A model generated the notes under the pieces. It was not told the origin of the DNA. It did no database searches and saw only the letters and a program-made list of their open reading frames with translations. Source: Nocardia rhamnosiphila NBRC 108938 (GTDB lineage Bacteria > Actinomycetota > Actinomycetes > Mycobacteriales > Mycobacteriaceae). From it: a DNA stretch of 64,000 nt. A program made the translations under genes and the position numbers. Location: NCBI RefSeq assembly GCF_000720425.1, contig NZ_JOAJ01000017.1, positions 28,491 to 92,490 of the forward strand. The letters are read 5' to 3'. Positions 9,044 through 18,009 of the stretch are shown here, piece after piece; positions within the stretch are counted from its first letter, which is position 1, and each line of letters begins with the position of its first letter.

Positions 9044-10021
9044 ATGAGCGGTATCGAGCGTCCGCGGCGCCTGCGGCGTACGCCGGCGTTGCGGCGGCTG
9101 GTGGCCGAGACCAGTCTGGAGCCGCGGCATCTGGTGTTGCCGATGTTCGTGGCGGATGGGTTGTCCGAGGCCCGGGAGATCGGTTCGATGCCCGGGGTGT
9201 TCCAGCATTCGCTGGATTCCCTGCGCAAAGCTGCCACCGAGGCCGTTTCGGCCGGTGTGGGCGGGCTGATGTTGTTCGGGGTGCCGAAGCCGGAGGACAA
9301 GGATCCGCTGGGGAGCGGCGCGACCGATCCGGAGGGCATCTTGAACCGGGGGTTGCGGGCGCTGGCCGCCGAGGTGGGGGATGCCACCGTGGTGATGGCC
9401 GATACCTGCCTCGACGAGTTCACCGACCACGGCCATTGCGGGGTGCTGGACGGTTCGGGTGCGGTCGACAACGACGCCACGGTGCGGCGGTATGTGGAGA
9501 TGGCGCTGGCTCAGGCCGAGGCGGGCGCCGATCTGCTCGGTACGAGCGGGATGATGGACGGTCAGGTCGGCGCGATCCGGGAGGGGCTGGACGAGGCGGG
9601 CCGGACCGATACCGCGATCCTCGCCTACGCGGCCAAGTACGCGTCGGCGTTCTACGGCCCCTTCCGGGAGGCGGTGGCGTCGTCGCTGCAAGGCGACCGC
9701 CGGACCTATCAGCAGGACGCGGCCAACCGCCGGGAGTCGATCCGGGAGTTGGAGCTGGACCTGGAGCAGGGCGCCGATATCGTCATGGTGAAACCGGCCA
9801 TGTCGTATCTGGATATCCTGCGCGAGGTGGCCGACCGTTCCCCGGTGCCCGTTGCGGCGTATCAGATTTCCGGGGAGTACTCGATGATCACGGCGGCGGC
9901 CGAGCGCGGCTGGATCGATCGCCGCGGCGCCGTGCTGGAATCGCTGACCGGTATCCGTCGCGCGGGCGCGGATATCGTGCTCACCTATTGGGCGACGGAG
10001 GCGGCGCTCTGGCTGTCATGA
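9044..10021 (+). CDS. hemB: Delta-aminolevulinic acid dehydratase (porphobilinogen synthase)
   Basis: 325 residues. Condenses two aminolevulinate molecules into porphobilinogen. The Schiff-base Lys pair is K198 ([14 protein letters not shown]) and K250 ([12 protein letters not shown]). The metal-site loop [14 protein letters not shown] (from D120) is mixed: Cys at the first and third positions, Asp at the second, so it is neither the all-Cys zinc motif nor the Cys-free magnesium motif. The start at ATG 9044 is chosen because homologues begin close to this [19 protein letters not shown] sequence. Its stop overlaps the next ORF by 4 nt. It is separated from hemACD by the repeat cluster and likely has its own promoter. 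Confidence 0.95.
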   Translation: MSGIERPRRLRRTPALRRLVAETSLEPRHLVLPMFVADGLSEAREIGSMPGVFQHSLDSLRKAATEAVSAGVGGLMLFGVPKPEDKDPLGSGATDPEGILNRGLRALAAEVGDATVVMADTCLDEFTDHGHCGVLDGSGAVDNDATVRRYVEMALAQAEAGADLLGTSGMMDGQVGAIREGLDEAGRTDTAILAYAAKYASAFYGPFREAVASSLQGDRRTYQQDAANRRESIRELELDLEQGADIVMVKPAMSYLDILREVADRSPVPVAAYQISGEYSMITAAAERGWIDRRGAVLESLTGIRRAGADIVLTYWATEAALWLS

Positions 10022-10518
10022 CTCCGCCGGTGGATATTGTCACCGCGCGGCAACTGTGGTGGGGCGTAATCGGTTTGGGTGTGGGCCGGTTGTTCGTATC
10101 CTTGGCCGACACCCTGACCAACCGCGAGCGGTTCAGCGCGGACTTCCGGGAGCGGATGCAGGCGGCGGACCCGCAGATCACACCGGCGATGGTCGACCTG
10201 CTGGTCACGGTGGGGGCGGTGCTGGGCGTGATCCTGGGCCTGGCGGTCGCCGCGCTGGGTGTGCTGGTCGTGCATCAGCTCGGCAAGGGAAAGCTGTGGG
10301 CGCGGACCCTGCTGACCTTCGCCGGGGTCTGGCTGGTGATCTCCGGGGTGATCGCGCTGTTCTCCATCGGCGTGGTGGAGGGGACCGGGCCGGTGCTGTC
10401 CGGGGCGGCGTCCATTGTGCAGGCGGTGTTGGCCGGCGGTGCGATCTTTCTCTGCCAGCGCCCGGAAGCGGCGAAATGGTTTCTGCCGCGTGGACCCGGG
10501 GCTCCCGGGAATCGTTGA
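10018..10518 (+). CDS. Four-helix membrane protein of unknown function
   Basis: 166 residues with about four hydrophobic segments (around residues 13-30, 58-85, 92-118 and 125-142) and a short polar loop after the first. No catalytic motif is visible. The ATG overlaps the hemB stop, so it is translated with hemB. Small membrane proteins also follow hemB in mycobacteria (Rv0513/Rv0514), but I cannot establish orthology. A role in haem or respiratory membrane functions is only guilt by association. Confidence 0.65.
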   Translation: MTPPVDIVTARQLWWGVIGLGVGRLFVSLADTLTNRERFSADFRERMQAADPQITPAMVDLLVTVGAVLGVILGLAVAALGVLVVHQLGKGKLWARTLLTFAGVWLVISGVIALFSIGVVEGTGPVLSGAASIVQAVLAGGAIFLCQRPEAAKWFLPRGPGAPGNR

Positions 10519-10713
10519 GAGCCGGAACCCGGCTCGCTGACCTGGGCGTTGTAACCGACAGCCGGCCAGTGGCCCATTCGGATAACGAACGTGGAGTTTG
10601 TTCCCGGTATTCCGCCATGTATGGTGAGGGCTGTCACAGAGGACATGCCAACCGGCGGCCTCGGGTACCCGGTCAGTAGGACGGGAAACCTGACCGTCCG
10701 GGGATCGGAGGCA

Positions 10714-10836
10714 ATGATGCGAGTGGTGATCCAACAGCCACAGAGTATTCGGCGGGATATGCTCGTACTGACTCTTCTGGTCCTGTTCGGGGTCCTCACC
10801 GTCGCGGTTCTGCTGATTCCCGGCGTTATCGGCTGA
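10714..10836 (+). CDS. 40-residue single-pass membrane protein
   Basis: A short frame with a good ribosome site (GATCGGAGG, 5-8 nt before ATG 10714) encodes a polar N-terminus (MMRVVIQQPQSIRRD) and one strong hydrophobic helix (MLVLTLLVLFGVLTVAVLL) ending at GVIG. Charge placement suggests the N-terminus is cytoplasmic. No family recognised. The good RBS and clean topology argue for a real gene; its size and lack of a known homologue argue for caution. Confidence 0.5.
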   Translation: MMRVVIQQPQSIRRDMLVLTLLVLFGVLTVAVLLIPGVIG

Positions 10837-10869
10837 TCCGCGTGGCCCTCGTTTCCGGCCGGTTCGCCT

Positions 10870-11385
10870 ATGCCTGATCGAGTGGATACCGCCCCGGAGG
10901 CCGGGGAGATTCTCTTCGTCGAGCCCGGAGCCCGCTGGCGGGCGGTCGCCTACGGCCCCCTGGTCTGCGCGCTGTTGCTGGCCGTGGAGATCGCGGCGGG
11001 CGTCACACCGCACTGGTTCGCCCTCATCTTCTGCGCCGTACTGATCAGTGGGTTCGCGGTATTGCAGGTGTATGCCGCCCGCACCCATGTCAGCGTCGAA
11101 CTCACCGACGGCTTCCTGCGTAACGGTGCCGAGACGACACTGGTCGGGTCCATCGCCGCGGTGCTGCCGGTGGATGCCGACGAACCCTGGGAGAGCGGGC
11201 GAGCGCTCGGCGAACTGACCGGTGTACCGCGGCGGCGTACCGCGATCGGGTTGCGCCGCACCGACGGTGAACTGGTGCGCACCTGGGCCAAGGACCATCG
11301 CGCGCTGCGGTCGGCGTTGACCCGGGTGGTGGGCGTGCCCCCCGTCGAGGAGGATCGCGCACCGGATGCCGGTCGCGACGATTGA
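10870..11385 (+). CDS. Two-helix membrane protein, Rv0513/DUF3093-like
   Basis: 171 residues. Two adjacent membrane helices (about residues 27-45 and 51-69) sit near the N-terminus. A soluble C-terminal part contains THVSVELTDGFLRNG, resembling the beta-rich PH-like half of DUF3093 proteins, and the C-terminal 15 residues are acidic. Position after hemB matches M. tuberculosis Rv0513. The function is unknown. It lies 34 nt after the 40-residue protein and 64 nt before the next membrane protein, so a shared transcript is plausible. Confidence 0.6.
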   Translation: MPDRVDTAPEAGEILFVEPGARWRAVAYGPLVCALLLAVEIAAGVTPHWFALIFCAVLISGFAVLQVYAARTHVSVELTDGFLRNGAETTLVGSIAAVLPVDADEPWESGRALGELTGVPRRRTAIGLRRTDGELVRTWAKDHRALRSALTRVVGVPPVEEDRAPDAGRDD

Positions 11386-11448
11386 TTATCGGGTCGCGGG
11401 CGGGCACGATCGGGTGATCGCGTCCGAGCCGCCGACCCGAGGAGACCT

Positions 11449-11697
11449 GTGAACCGTTCGCTCGTCCTACCGGCTGCCGATATCGCGCTGGCGGTTCTCG
11501 CGCTGGCGCTGGCCGCGCTCTGCTGGAACCTTGGCGTCCAGAACACCGATTTCCCGGCGACCGGCGATGTGCCCGCCTATACCGCGACCCGGTATGCAGG
11601 GCCGTGGTTGTTCCTGGCGATGCTGTTGGTGGCGGGTGCGGGTACCGCCGTCATCGATGCGGTCGCCCGGCTGGTCCGGGTGCCGCGGCGGGCCTGA
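11449..11697 (+). CDS. Small two-helix membrane protein (Rv0514-like)
   Basis: 82 residues starting at GTG with a strong GAGGAG 5 nt upstream. Hydrophobic helices cover about residues 7-27 and 49-73, and the protein ends in basic residues (RLVRVPRRA). Position and type resemble Rv0514. Function unknown. It ends 9 nt before the convergent secreted-protein gene. Confidence 0.6.
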   Translation: MNRSLVLPAADIALAVLALALAALCWNLGVQNTDFPATGDVPAYTATRYAGPWLFLAMLLVAGAGTAVIDAVARLVRVPRRA

Positions 11698-11706
11698 ACC
11701 GGCCGG

Positions 11707-12102
11707 TCAGCGCCACTGCTGATAGATATCGAACACCCGGCCGTGCGGTGCGCCGGGGACGTGGAAGAACACCAGCACCGAACCGCCGTTGTCGGCCGAC
11801 TCCAGGATCACCTGGCGCAGCGACGCGTGGACGCCGCCGTTCTCGTCGCGGTAGAGACGGGTGTCACTGTCGAGTCCGGCGCCGATCTGGGAGGGCGGGA
11901 TCACGTGGTCGACCAGGGCCGGGATCGGGCCCGCGGCCAGCGCCGCGGTTTCGGGCTGGTTCAACCGGAATCCGGCGCGCGCGTTGTCGGGGTCGACGAC
12001 CGGTTCGGCGGCTGCCGCCGTACCCGCGCCGAGGCCGGTGACCAGGGCTCCGAGGGCGACCGAGACCAGAGAAAGAGCCGCAGTACTCCTGGCAATCTGC
12101 AA
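11707..12102 (-). CDS. Secreted protein of unknown function
   Basis: 131 residues from a TTG start at 12102 preceded by GGGGAGG, giving a classic signal peptide (basic start, then [16 protein letters not shown], cleavage near TAAAAEP). An ATG at 12219 would extend it by 39 residues without a hydrophobic start, so TTG is preferred. The mature part contains [18 protein letters not shown] and ends [22 protein letters not shown]; no Cys, no motif I recognise. Probably exported by Sec to the periplasm-like space. It is convergent with the membrane-protein genes and divergent from hemL. Confidence 0.65.
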   Translation of the reverse strand: MQIARSTAALSLVSVALGALVTGLGAGTAAAAEPVVDPDNARAGFRLNQPETAALAAGPIPALVDHVIPPSQIGAGLDSDTRLYRDENGGVHASLRQVILESADNGGSVLVFFHVPGAPHGRVFDIYQQWR

Positions 12103-12272
12103 AACGACCTCCCCGGCCGATGATCCGCTGTGTGTTCCGATGCAGACAGAGACTACGCACTCGGGTCCTGACCCTGCTGTATTTGGCTTGGCCGGTGTGG
12201 TCGTGGCGGTGTATGTCACGTATGCGCACCCTGTCGTCGACGCCGGCGGAGGCGGCTGCCAAACTGGAGGCC

Positions 12273-13607
12273 GTGAGTTCTCTGCGCGTGGCCGGTACGG
12301 CGGTGCCGGCCTCCAGTCAGCTTTTCCAGCGAGCCGAAGCGGTTGTCCCCGGTGGTGTCAATTCCCCGGTGCGTGCCTTCGGCTCGGTGGGCGGCACGCC
12401 GAGGTTCATCACATCCGCCCGGGGCTGCCGGCTGACCGACGCCGACGGTAACGATTACGTCGATCTGGTGTGCTCCTGGGGGCCGATGATCCTCGGGCAC
12501 GCCCATCCGGCGGTGGTCGAGGCGGTCCGCGAGGTCGCCGGATCGGGGTTGTCCTTCGGGGCGCCGACACCGGGCGAGGTGGAACTGGCCGAACTCATCG
12601 TCGAGCGGGTCGCTCCGGTGCAGAAGGTGCGGCTGGTGAATTCCGGGACCGAGGCGACCATGAGCGCGGTCCGGCTGGCGCGCGGGTACACCGGGCGCAC
12701 CAAGATCATCAAATTCGCCGGGTGTTATCACGGCCACGTCGACGCGCTGCTGGCCGAAGCGGGTTCCGGGGTCGCGACATTCGCGCTGCCGACCTCGCCC
12801 GGCGTCACCGGGGCGCAGGCCGCCGACACCATCGTGGTGCCCTACAACGATCTGGACGCCGTGCGCGCCGCTTTCGAGGCGAACCCGGGCGAGATCGCCG
12901 CGGTGATCACCGAGGCCGCCGCCGGGAACATGGGCGCGGTGGCGCCGCTGCCCGATTTCAATGCCGGGCTGCGCCGGATCACCTCCGATCACGGGGCGTT
13001 GCTCATCATGGACGAGGTGATGACGGGTTTCCGGGTGAGCGCGGCCGGCTGGTACGGACTCGATCCGGTGGGCGCCGACCTCTACACCTTCGGCAAGGTG
13101 ATGAGCGGCGGGCTGCCCGCGGCCGCGTTCGGCGGCCGCGCCGAGGTGATGGACCGGCTGGCCCCGCTGGGCCCGGTCTACCAAGCGGGCACCCTGTCCG
13201 GGAATCCGGTGGCCGTGGCGGCCGGGCTCGCGACCCTGCGCGCCGCCGACGACGCGGTGTACGCCGCGCTCGACCGCAACAGCGAACGGCTCGGGATTCT
13301 GCTCACCGACGCCCTCACCGGCGCGGGGGTCCCGCACCGGGTGCAGTTCGCGGGCAATATGGTCAGCGTGTTCTTCGCCGATGAACCGGTACTCGACTAC
13401 GCCGCCGCCAAGGCGAGCGCGACCTGGCGCTACCCGGGCTTCTTCCATGCGCTGCTCGACGGCGGGGTGTACGCGCCGCCCAGCGCGTTCGAGGCCTGGT
13501 TCGTTTCGGCCGCGCTCGACGACGCCGCGTTCGACCGAATCGCCGCAGCCCTGCCCGCCGCCGCCGAAGCGGCCGCGAGCGCCACACCCGAAGGAAATCG
13601 CGCGTGA
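12273..13607 (+). CDS. hemL: Glutamate-1-semialdehyde 2,1-aminomutase
   Basis: 444 residues, PLP-dependent class III aminotransferase fold; converts the HemA product to 5-aminolevulinate. Start GTG 12273 with GGAGG just upstream. Diagnostic segments: [25 protein letters not shown], the PLP Asp in [12 protein letters not shown], and the Schiff-base Lys K275 in [20 protein letters not shown] overlap with the histidine phosphatase makes it first gene of the hemL-cytochrome c maturation run. Confidence 0.95.
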   Translation: MSSLRVAGTAVPASSQLFQRAEAVVPGGVNSPVRAFGSVGGTPRFITSARGCRLTDADGNDYVDLVCSWGPMILGHAHPAVVEAVREVAGSGLSFGAPTPGEVELAELIVERVAPVQKVRLVNSGTEATMSAVRLARGYTGRTKIIKFAGCYHGHVDALLAEAGSGVATFALPTSPGVTGAQAADTIVVPYNDLDAVRAAFEANPGEIAAVITEAAAGNMGAVAPLPDFNAGLRRITSDHGALLIMDEVMTGFRVSAAGWYGLDPVGADLYTFGKVMSGGLPAAAFGGRAEVMDRLAPLGPVYQAGTLSGNPVAVAAGLATLRAADDAVYAALDRNSERLGILLTDALTGAGVPHRVQFAGNMVSVFFADEPVLDYAAAKASATWRYPGFFHALLDGGVYAPPSAFEAWFVSAALDDAAFDRIAAALPAAAEAAASATPEGNRA

Positions 13608-14398
13608 GCAAGTCCGACCCCGAGCGCGTATCCGCCGCCCCGGCAGACCGGGACGACCCGATATCCACCACCGGACCCGCCGGCCCCGCAGCGGAGACCG
13701 GCACCGATCTCGGCACACCGGGTGAGGTGGCCGCGACCGCGCCGTCGACCGGCGCCTCCGATGCCGAATCGGTGGAAACCATCGTGCATGTGCTGCGGCA
13801 CGGTGAAGTGCACAATCCACGCGGGATCCTGTACGGCAGGCTGCCCGGTTTCGGTCTGTCGGTGACTGGGCGGGCGCAGGCCGGCGCGGTCGCGCGGGCA
13901 CTGGCCGATCACGATATCGCCCTGGTCATCGCGTCGCCGCTGCAGCGGGCGCAGGAGACCGCCGAACCCATCGCGGGCCGGCACGGGCTGATCGTGCGCA
14001 CCGACGAGAACCTCATCGAGGCCGGTAACACCTTCGAGGGGTTGCGGGTGTCGGTCGGGGACGGCGCACTGCGCAAACCCCGGCACTGGTGGAAACTCCG
14101 CGACCCGTTCACTCCGTCCTGGGGTGAGCCCTACCTGCAGATCGCGCACCGCATGCTGGCCGCGGTGAACAAGGCCCGGGTGGAGTCGGCCGGTCGTGAG
14201 GCGGTGCTGGTCTCCCATCAGCTGCCGGTGTGGACGCTGCGCCGGTTCCTGCAGGGCCAGCGCCTCTGGCATGATCCGCGCAGTCGGCAGTGTGGTCTGG
14301 CCTCGCTCACCTCGCTGGTGTATCGGGGCGACACGCTCGTCGATATCGTCTACTCCGAGCCGGCGGGTGGTTCGGATCCGACGGTGCATGGCGCATGA
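13604..14398 (+). CDS. Histidine phosphatase family protein (Rv0525-like)
   Basis: 264 residues. A ~60-residue disordered Thr/Pro/Ala N-terminus precedes a phosphoglycerate-mutase-fold domain with the active-site VLRHGEVHN near residue 65, [11 protein letters not shown], and the second His in [10 protein letters not shown]. The substrate is unknown. In M. tuberculosis Rv0525 occupies the same slot between hemL and the thiol-disulfide protein. The GTG start overlaps hemL's stop, and its own stop overlaps the next start. Confidence 0.8.
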   Translation: MSKSDPERVSAAPADRDDPISTTGPAGPAAETGTDLGTPGEVAATAPSTGASDAESVETIVHVLRHGEVHNPRGILYGRLPGFGLSVTGRAQAGAVARALADHDIALVIASPLQRAQETAEPIAGRHGLIVRTDENLIEAGNTFEGLRVSVGDGALRKPRHWWKLRDPFTPSWGEPYLQIAHRMLAAVNKARVESAGREAVLVSHQLPVWTLRRFLQGQRLWHDPRSRQCGLASLTSLVYRGDTLVDIVYSEPAGGSDPTVHGA

Positions 14399-14458
14399 AC
14401 GGTCAGCGTCCGGAGGCGGTAGCGCTGCGTGACCACGCAGGGCGCCCGTTCATGCGCC
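14390..14458 (+). repeat. Family 2 stem-core element, unit 1
   Basis: A 43-nt core containing CGGAGGCGG and the perfect hairpin CTGCGTG-AC-CACGCAG is enclosed by a perfect 13-bp stem, GGCGCATGAACGG (14390-14402) with CCGTTCATGCGCC (14446-14458). The left stem contains ATG 14395, a candidate start of the following gene. The core recurs at 14481-14523 and, on the opposite strand, at 44321-44361. Confidence 0.75.
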
Positions 14459-15171
14459 GGAAGGCAGAGCGCATGAACGGTCGGCGTCCGGAGGCGGTAG
14501 TGCTGCGTGACCACGCAGGGCGCCCGTTCGGGTGCTCCAAGGCAGCGCGAAAGAGGAGCGGTGCCGGGGCATTCGGCTTTCGGCTGCTGCCGGTGCTCGC
14601 CGCACTGCTGTGCCTGACCGCGTCGGCCTGTTCGACCGGTACCGACGCGGTGGCCACGGGTGGCACCTTCGAATTCGTCTCGCCGGGCGGGCAGACCGAT
14701 ATTCGCTACGATCCGCCGTCCGCGCGTGGCACGATCGGCAAGCTCTCGGGTCCCGAGCTGATGTCCGATACCGGGGAGAACGTCTCGGTGGAGGATTTCC
14801 CGGGTCAGGTCGTCGTCATCAATCTGTGGGGGCAGTGGTGCGGGCCCTGCCGCGGTGAAGCCCCCGCGCTCGAACAGGTCTACGAACAGACCAAAGATCT
14901 CGGAGTTGCTTTCCTCGGGATCAATGTCCGTGATTTCCAGCAGGACAAAGCACAAGATTTCGTCATCGATAACCACGTCGGTTATCCGTCGATCTACGAC
15001 CCGTCGATGCGCACGCTGCTGGCGCTCGGTGGAAATTTCCCGACCAGTGTCATACCCACAACTCTGGTGCTGGATCGGGACCACCGGGTGGCGGCGGTTT
15101 TCCTGCGCGCCCTACTCGCAGAAGATCTTTTACCGGTGGTGCAGAGCATCGCCGCGGAGGGAGCATCATGA
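14395..15171 (+). CDS. TlpA/ResA-like thiol-disulfide lipoprotein
   Basis: 258 residues from ATG 14395 (overlapping the previous stop), or 232 from ATG 14473. Residues ~60-80 give a hydrophobic segment ending in lipobox-like LTASAC, so the mature protein should be an outward-facing lipoprotein. The thioredoxin active site WCGPC lies in NLWGQWCGPCRGEAP. It likely keeps apocytochrome c haem-site cysteines reduced, working with CcdA; Rv0526 occupies the same slot. The N-terminal 55 residues come from a tandem repeat (peptide MNGxRPEAVxLRDHAGRPF twice), an unusually long lead-in to a signal peptide, so the true start is uncertain. Confidence 0.82.
   Translation: MNGQRPEAVALRDHAGRPFMRRKAERMNGRRPEAVVLRDHAGRPFGCSKAARKRSGAGAFGFRLLPVLAALLCLTASACSTGTDAVATGGTFEFVSPGGQTDIRYDPPSARGTIGKLSGPELMSDTGENVSVEDFPGQVVVINLWGQWCGPCRGEAPALEQVYEQTKDLGVAFLGINVRDFQQDKAQDFVIDNHVGYPSIYDPSMRTLLALGGNFPTSVIPTTLVLDRDHRVAAVFLRALLAEDLLPVVQSIAAEGAS
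14475..14529 (+). repeat. Family 2 stem-core element, unit 2 (tandem)
   Basis: A second copy of the core (14481-14523, two changes from unit 1) begins 78 nt after the first. The enclosing stem is only 6 bp (GAACGG/CCGTTC) because the right flank has diverged. The 78-nt spacing keeps the reading frame, so two in-frame ATGs (14395 and 14473) result. Confidence 0.65.
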
Positions 15172-15422
15172 GAAGTCTTCGATCCCGAGGCGTACGCCGC
15201 TACGGGGCGACCCGGCCACCGCGCGGGGTGCGGGCCGAGGTACTGGTGAAGTCCTCGCTCGGCTCGTGGGAGCTACAGCCCGCGGCCCAGCAGCCCGGCA
15301 GCGACCGGCGGGTGTCGAGTTCGCGCCCGTCCGGTGGCCGGGGATCGACCGCGCCGGGTGGCCGCGGTGACGAGCGGCGCGTGAACAACTCCGAGAGCGA
15401 AGCGGAGCGTAGTTCGCGTTGA
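15168..15422 (+). CDS. Possible 84-residue Arg-rich protein
   Basis: An open frame fits exactly between two operon genes with 4-nt overlaps at both ends (ATGA with the TlpA-like gene, TTGA with ccdA). The product is rich in Arg, Ser and Gly with no hydrophobic segment or known motif, and codon use is less GC3-biased than in neighbours. The perfect overlaps argue for it; composition and lack of a recognisable family argue against it. Confidence 0.3.
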   Translation: MRSLRSRGVRRYGATRPPRGVRAEVLVKSSLGSWELQPAAQQPGSDRRVSSSRPSGGRGSTAPGGRGDERRVNNSESEAERSSR

Positions 15423-16303
15423 CGGTGTTGGCAGGAGTGGGGGAATCGTTTCAGCAGACAGCGGCCACCGGGCCGTTGCTGCTCGCCCTCGGCGCCTGCC
15501 TGCTGGCCGGTCTGGTGTCGTTCGCTTCGCCGTGCGTCGTGCCGCTGGTGCCGGGGTATTTGTCCTACCTGGCCGGTCTGGTCGGTGCGCAGGCGCCGCC
15601 GGCGACCGTGGACCAGGCCCGGCGTAACCGGAGCGCGGCGCCCGCCGGTGGCACCGCCACGGCGGTGCTCACCGAAACCCCCGCCGCCGCGGAGACCGCG
15701 TCCACCCCCGATTCCGGGCGAATGCGGGTCGCGGGTGCGGCGGGACTGTTCGTCGCCGGTTTCACCGTGGTGTTCGTGCTGGCCACCGCCACCGTATTCG
15801 GTCTCATCCAGACCCTCAATGTCAACCGGGAGCTACTGCAGCGCCTGGGCGGTGTGGTCACCATCGTGATGGGTCTGGCGTTCCTGGGTCTCATCCCGGC
15901 GTTGCAGCGCGATACCCGGATGGAACCCCGGCGGCTCGCCGGGATCGCCGGGGCCCCGCTGCTCGGCGCCGTGTTCGCGCTCGGCTGGACCCCGTGCCTG
16001 GGTCCGACGCTGTCGGGCGTGATGGCGGTGGCCGCCGGTACCGAGGGCACCACCGCGGTGCGCGGCGTGGCCCTCATCGTCGCCTACTGCCTGGGCCTCG
16101 GCCTGCCGTTCGTAATCCTGGCCTTCGGGTCGGCGAGCGCGCTGCGCGGTGTGGGGTGGCTGCGGCGTAATTCCCGCCGGATCCAGATCGTCGGCGGGAT
16201 CCTGCTGGTCGCGGTCGGGGCGGCGTTGGTCACCGGAGCCTGGGACCAGTTCGTCGGCTGGGTCCGCGACGGCTTCGTCGCCGAGGTGACGCTGCCGATA
16301 TGA
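15419..16303 (+). CDS. ccdA: Cytochrome c biogenesis protein CcdA
   Basis: 294 residues, six membrane helices; passes electrons from cytoplasmic thioredoxin to extracytoplasmic thiol proteins. The redox Cys pair is C39 in FASPCVVPL and a Cys near residue 192 in [10 protein letters not shown], each in a membrane helix. A ~50-residue Ala/Thr/Pro loop (about residues 58-105) separates the first two helices. Start TTG 15419 gives an N-terminus like mycobacterial CcdA; GTG 15425 is an alternative. The ATGA overlap with resB confirms the operon. Confidence 0.92.
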   Translation: MTVLAGVGESFQQTAATGPLLLALGACLLAGLVSFASPCVVPLVPGYLSYLAGLVGAQAPPATVDQARRNRSAAPAGGTATAVLTETPAAAETASTPDSGRMRVAGAAGLFVAGFTVVFVLATATVFGLIQTLNVNRELLQRLGGVVTIVMGLAFLGLIPALQRDTRMEPRRLAGIAGAPLLGAVFALGWTPCLGPTLSGVMAVAAGTEGTTAVRGVALIVAYCLGLGLPFVILAFGSASALRGVGWLRRNSRRIQIVGGILLVAVGAALVTGAWDQFVGWVRDGFVAEVTLPI

Positions 16304-17919
16304 CCGTGACAGAACGCCCCGAGGCGCCCCCGGCTCAACCGCCCCGGCAGTCCCCGCCGGCCCGCGCCCGCGCGCTGGTGCGCAACGCCTGGCGCGGGCT
16401 CACCAGTATGCGGACCGCGCTGGTGCTGCTGTTCCTGCTGGCCCTGGCCGCGATTCCGGGCGCCCTGCTGCCGCAGCGCAGCCTGAACGAACAGAAGGTC
16501 GCGACCTATATCGCCGACCGGCCGGTGCTCGGTGCCTGGATGGACCGGTTCGAGCTGTTCGATGTGTTCTCCAGCTTCTGGTTCACCGCGGTCTATGTGC
16601 TCCTGTTCATCTCCCTCGTGGGCTGCATCCTGCCGCGCACGGTGGACCACTACCGCGCGCTGCGGACCCCGCCGGTGCGGGTGCCGCGCAATCTGGCCCG
16701 GCTGCCGCACCACCATCGCGCGGTGCTCGACGGCAGCGCGGACGAGATCGCCGCGCGGGCCCGGACGCGGCTGCGCGGCTGGCGTATCGAGACCCGGCCG
16801 GGGGAGCGCGACGGCGAGGTCACGCTGTCGGCGGAGAAGGGCTACACCCGCGAACTGGGCAATCTCGTGTTCCACCTGGCCCTTGTCGGCCTGCTGGTGG
16901 CCATCGCGGTCGGGAAGTTGTTCGGTTACGAGGGCAATGTGATCGTCGTCGCGAACGACGGGCCCGGTTTCTGCACCACCTCGCCGGCGGTTTTCGACTC
17001 GTTCCGGGCCGGGAACGTGAACGACGGCACCGGGATGAACCCGATGTGCATCAGGGTGAAGAACTTCCGAGCCGATTACCTGGAAAACGGTCAGGCCGAA
17101 ATGTTCACCTCCGATATCTCGTATCAGGAGGGTGCGGATCTGGCCGCCGGCACCTGGCGGGATACCACCATCCGGGTGAACCATCCGCTGCGGGTCGGCG
17201 GGGACCGGGTCTACCTGCAGGGGCACGGTTACGCGCCGACCTTCACGGTGACCTTCCCGAACGGTGAGAAACGCACCGAGACCATCCAGTGGCAGCCCAC
17301 CGATATGCAGACCTTCCTCTCCAGCGGGGTGCTGCGGATCGATCCGCCGGGCGGGATGTTCGCCACCGAGGCCGAACGGCGCCGGAACCAGATCGCGATC
17401 GAGGGGCTGTTCGCGCCGACCGCCGGTTTCCACGGTTCGCTGCTCACCTCCGTATATCCGGAGATGACCGATCCGGCGGTGGCGGTCGATATCTATCGCG
17501 GCGACACCGGGCTGGACACCGGCCGCCCGCAGTCGATCTTCGCGCTCGATCAGGAGATGGTCGCGCAGGGCCGGCTCACCAAGGAGGCCCGGGTGAATCT
17601 GCGGCCGGGTGAGACCACGAAGCTGCCGGGCGGCACCGAGGTGCGTTTCGACGGGGCCGAGGAGTTCGTGAATCTCCAGGTCTCCCATGATCCTGCGCAG
17701 CAGTGGGTGCTGGTCAGCGCGCTGGTGATGATGGGCGGGCTGCTGGTCTCGCTGCTGGTTTCGCGGAGGCGGGTCTGGTTGCGGGTGACCCCGGAGGGTA
17801 CCGTGGAGCAACGACGCGTCGTAGTAGAGATGGGCGGACTGGCCCGTACCGATCAGGCCGGCTGGGGCGGGGAGTTCGATCGCCTGCGGCACCGGCTGCT
17901 GGACGCGTCCGGCGACTGA
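16300..17919 (+). CDS. resB: Cytochrome c biogenesis protein ResB
   Basis: 539 residues. Half of the System II haem-delivery and cytochrome c synthetase complex with CcsB. Three membrane helices lie in the N-terminal third (around [36 protein letters not shown] and [17 protein letters not shown]). A large extracytoplasmic domain follows, then a last helix ([24 protein letters not shown]). Signature [13 protein letters not shown] after helix 1. Equivalent to Rv0528; coupled to ccdA. Confidence 0.9.
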   Translation: MTVTERPEAPPAQPPRQSPPARARALVRNAWRGLTSMRTALVLLFLLALAAIPGALLPQRSLNEQKVATYIADRPVLGAWMDRFELFDVFSSFWFTAVYVLLFISLVGCILPRTVDHYRALRTPPVRVPRNLARLPHHHRAVLDGSADEIAARARTRLRGWRIETRPGERDGEVTLSAEKGYTRELGNLVFHLALVGLLVAIAVGKLFGYEGNVIVVANDGPGFCTTSPAVFDSFRAGNVNDGTGMNPMCIRVKNFRADYLENGQAEMFTSDISYQEGADLAAGTWRDTTIRVNHPLRVGGDRVYLQGHGYAPTFTVTFPNGEKRTETIQWQPTDMQTFLSSGVLRIDPPGGMFATEAERRRNQIAIEGLFAPTAGFHGSLLTSVYPEMTDPAVAVDIYRGDTGLDTGRPQSIFALDQEMVAQGRLTKEARVNLRPGETTKLPGGTEVRFDGAEEFVNLQVSHDPAQQWVLVSALVMMGGLLVSLLVSRRRVWLRVTPEGTVEQRRVVVEMGGLARTDQAGWGGEFDRLRHRLLDASGD

Positions 17920-18009
17920 TCGCCGCCCCTGAGCACCCGCGTGGGCGACCACGCACGGGCAGCAGCGCTGTCCACCGAGCACCGCGGTACGAACACGGGA
18001 GATGTAACG

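Noticed and set aside
15380-15420. Third copy of family 2 before ccdA
   Set aside because: There is a weak inverted repeat (CTCCG/CGGAG and GAAC/GTTC) but the conserved core with GACCACGC is absent.
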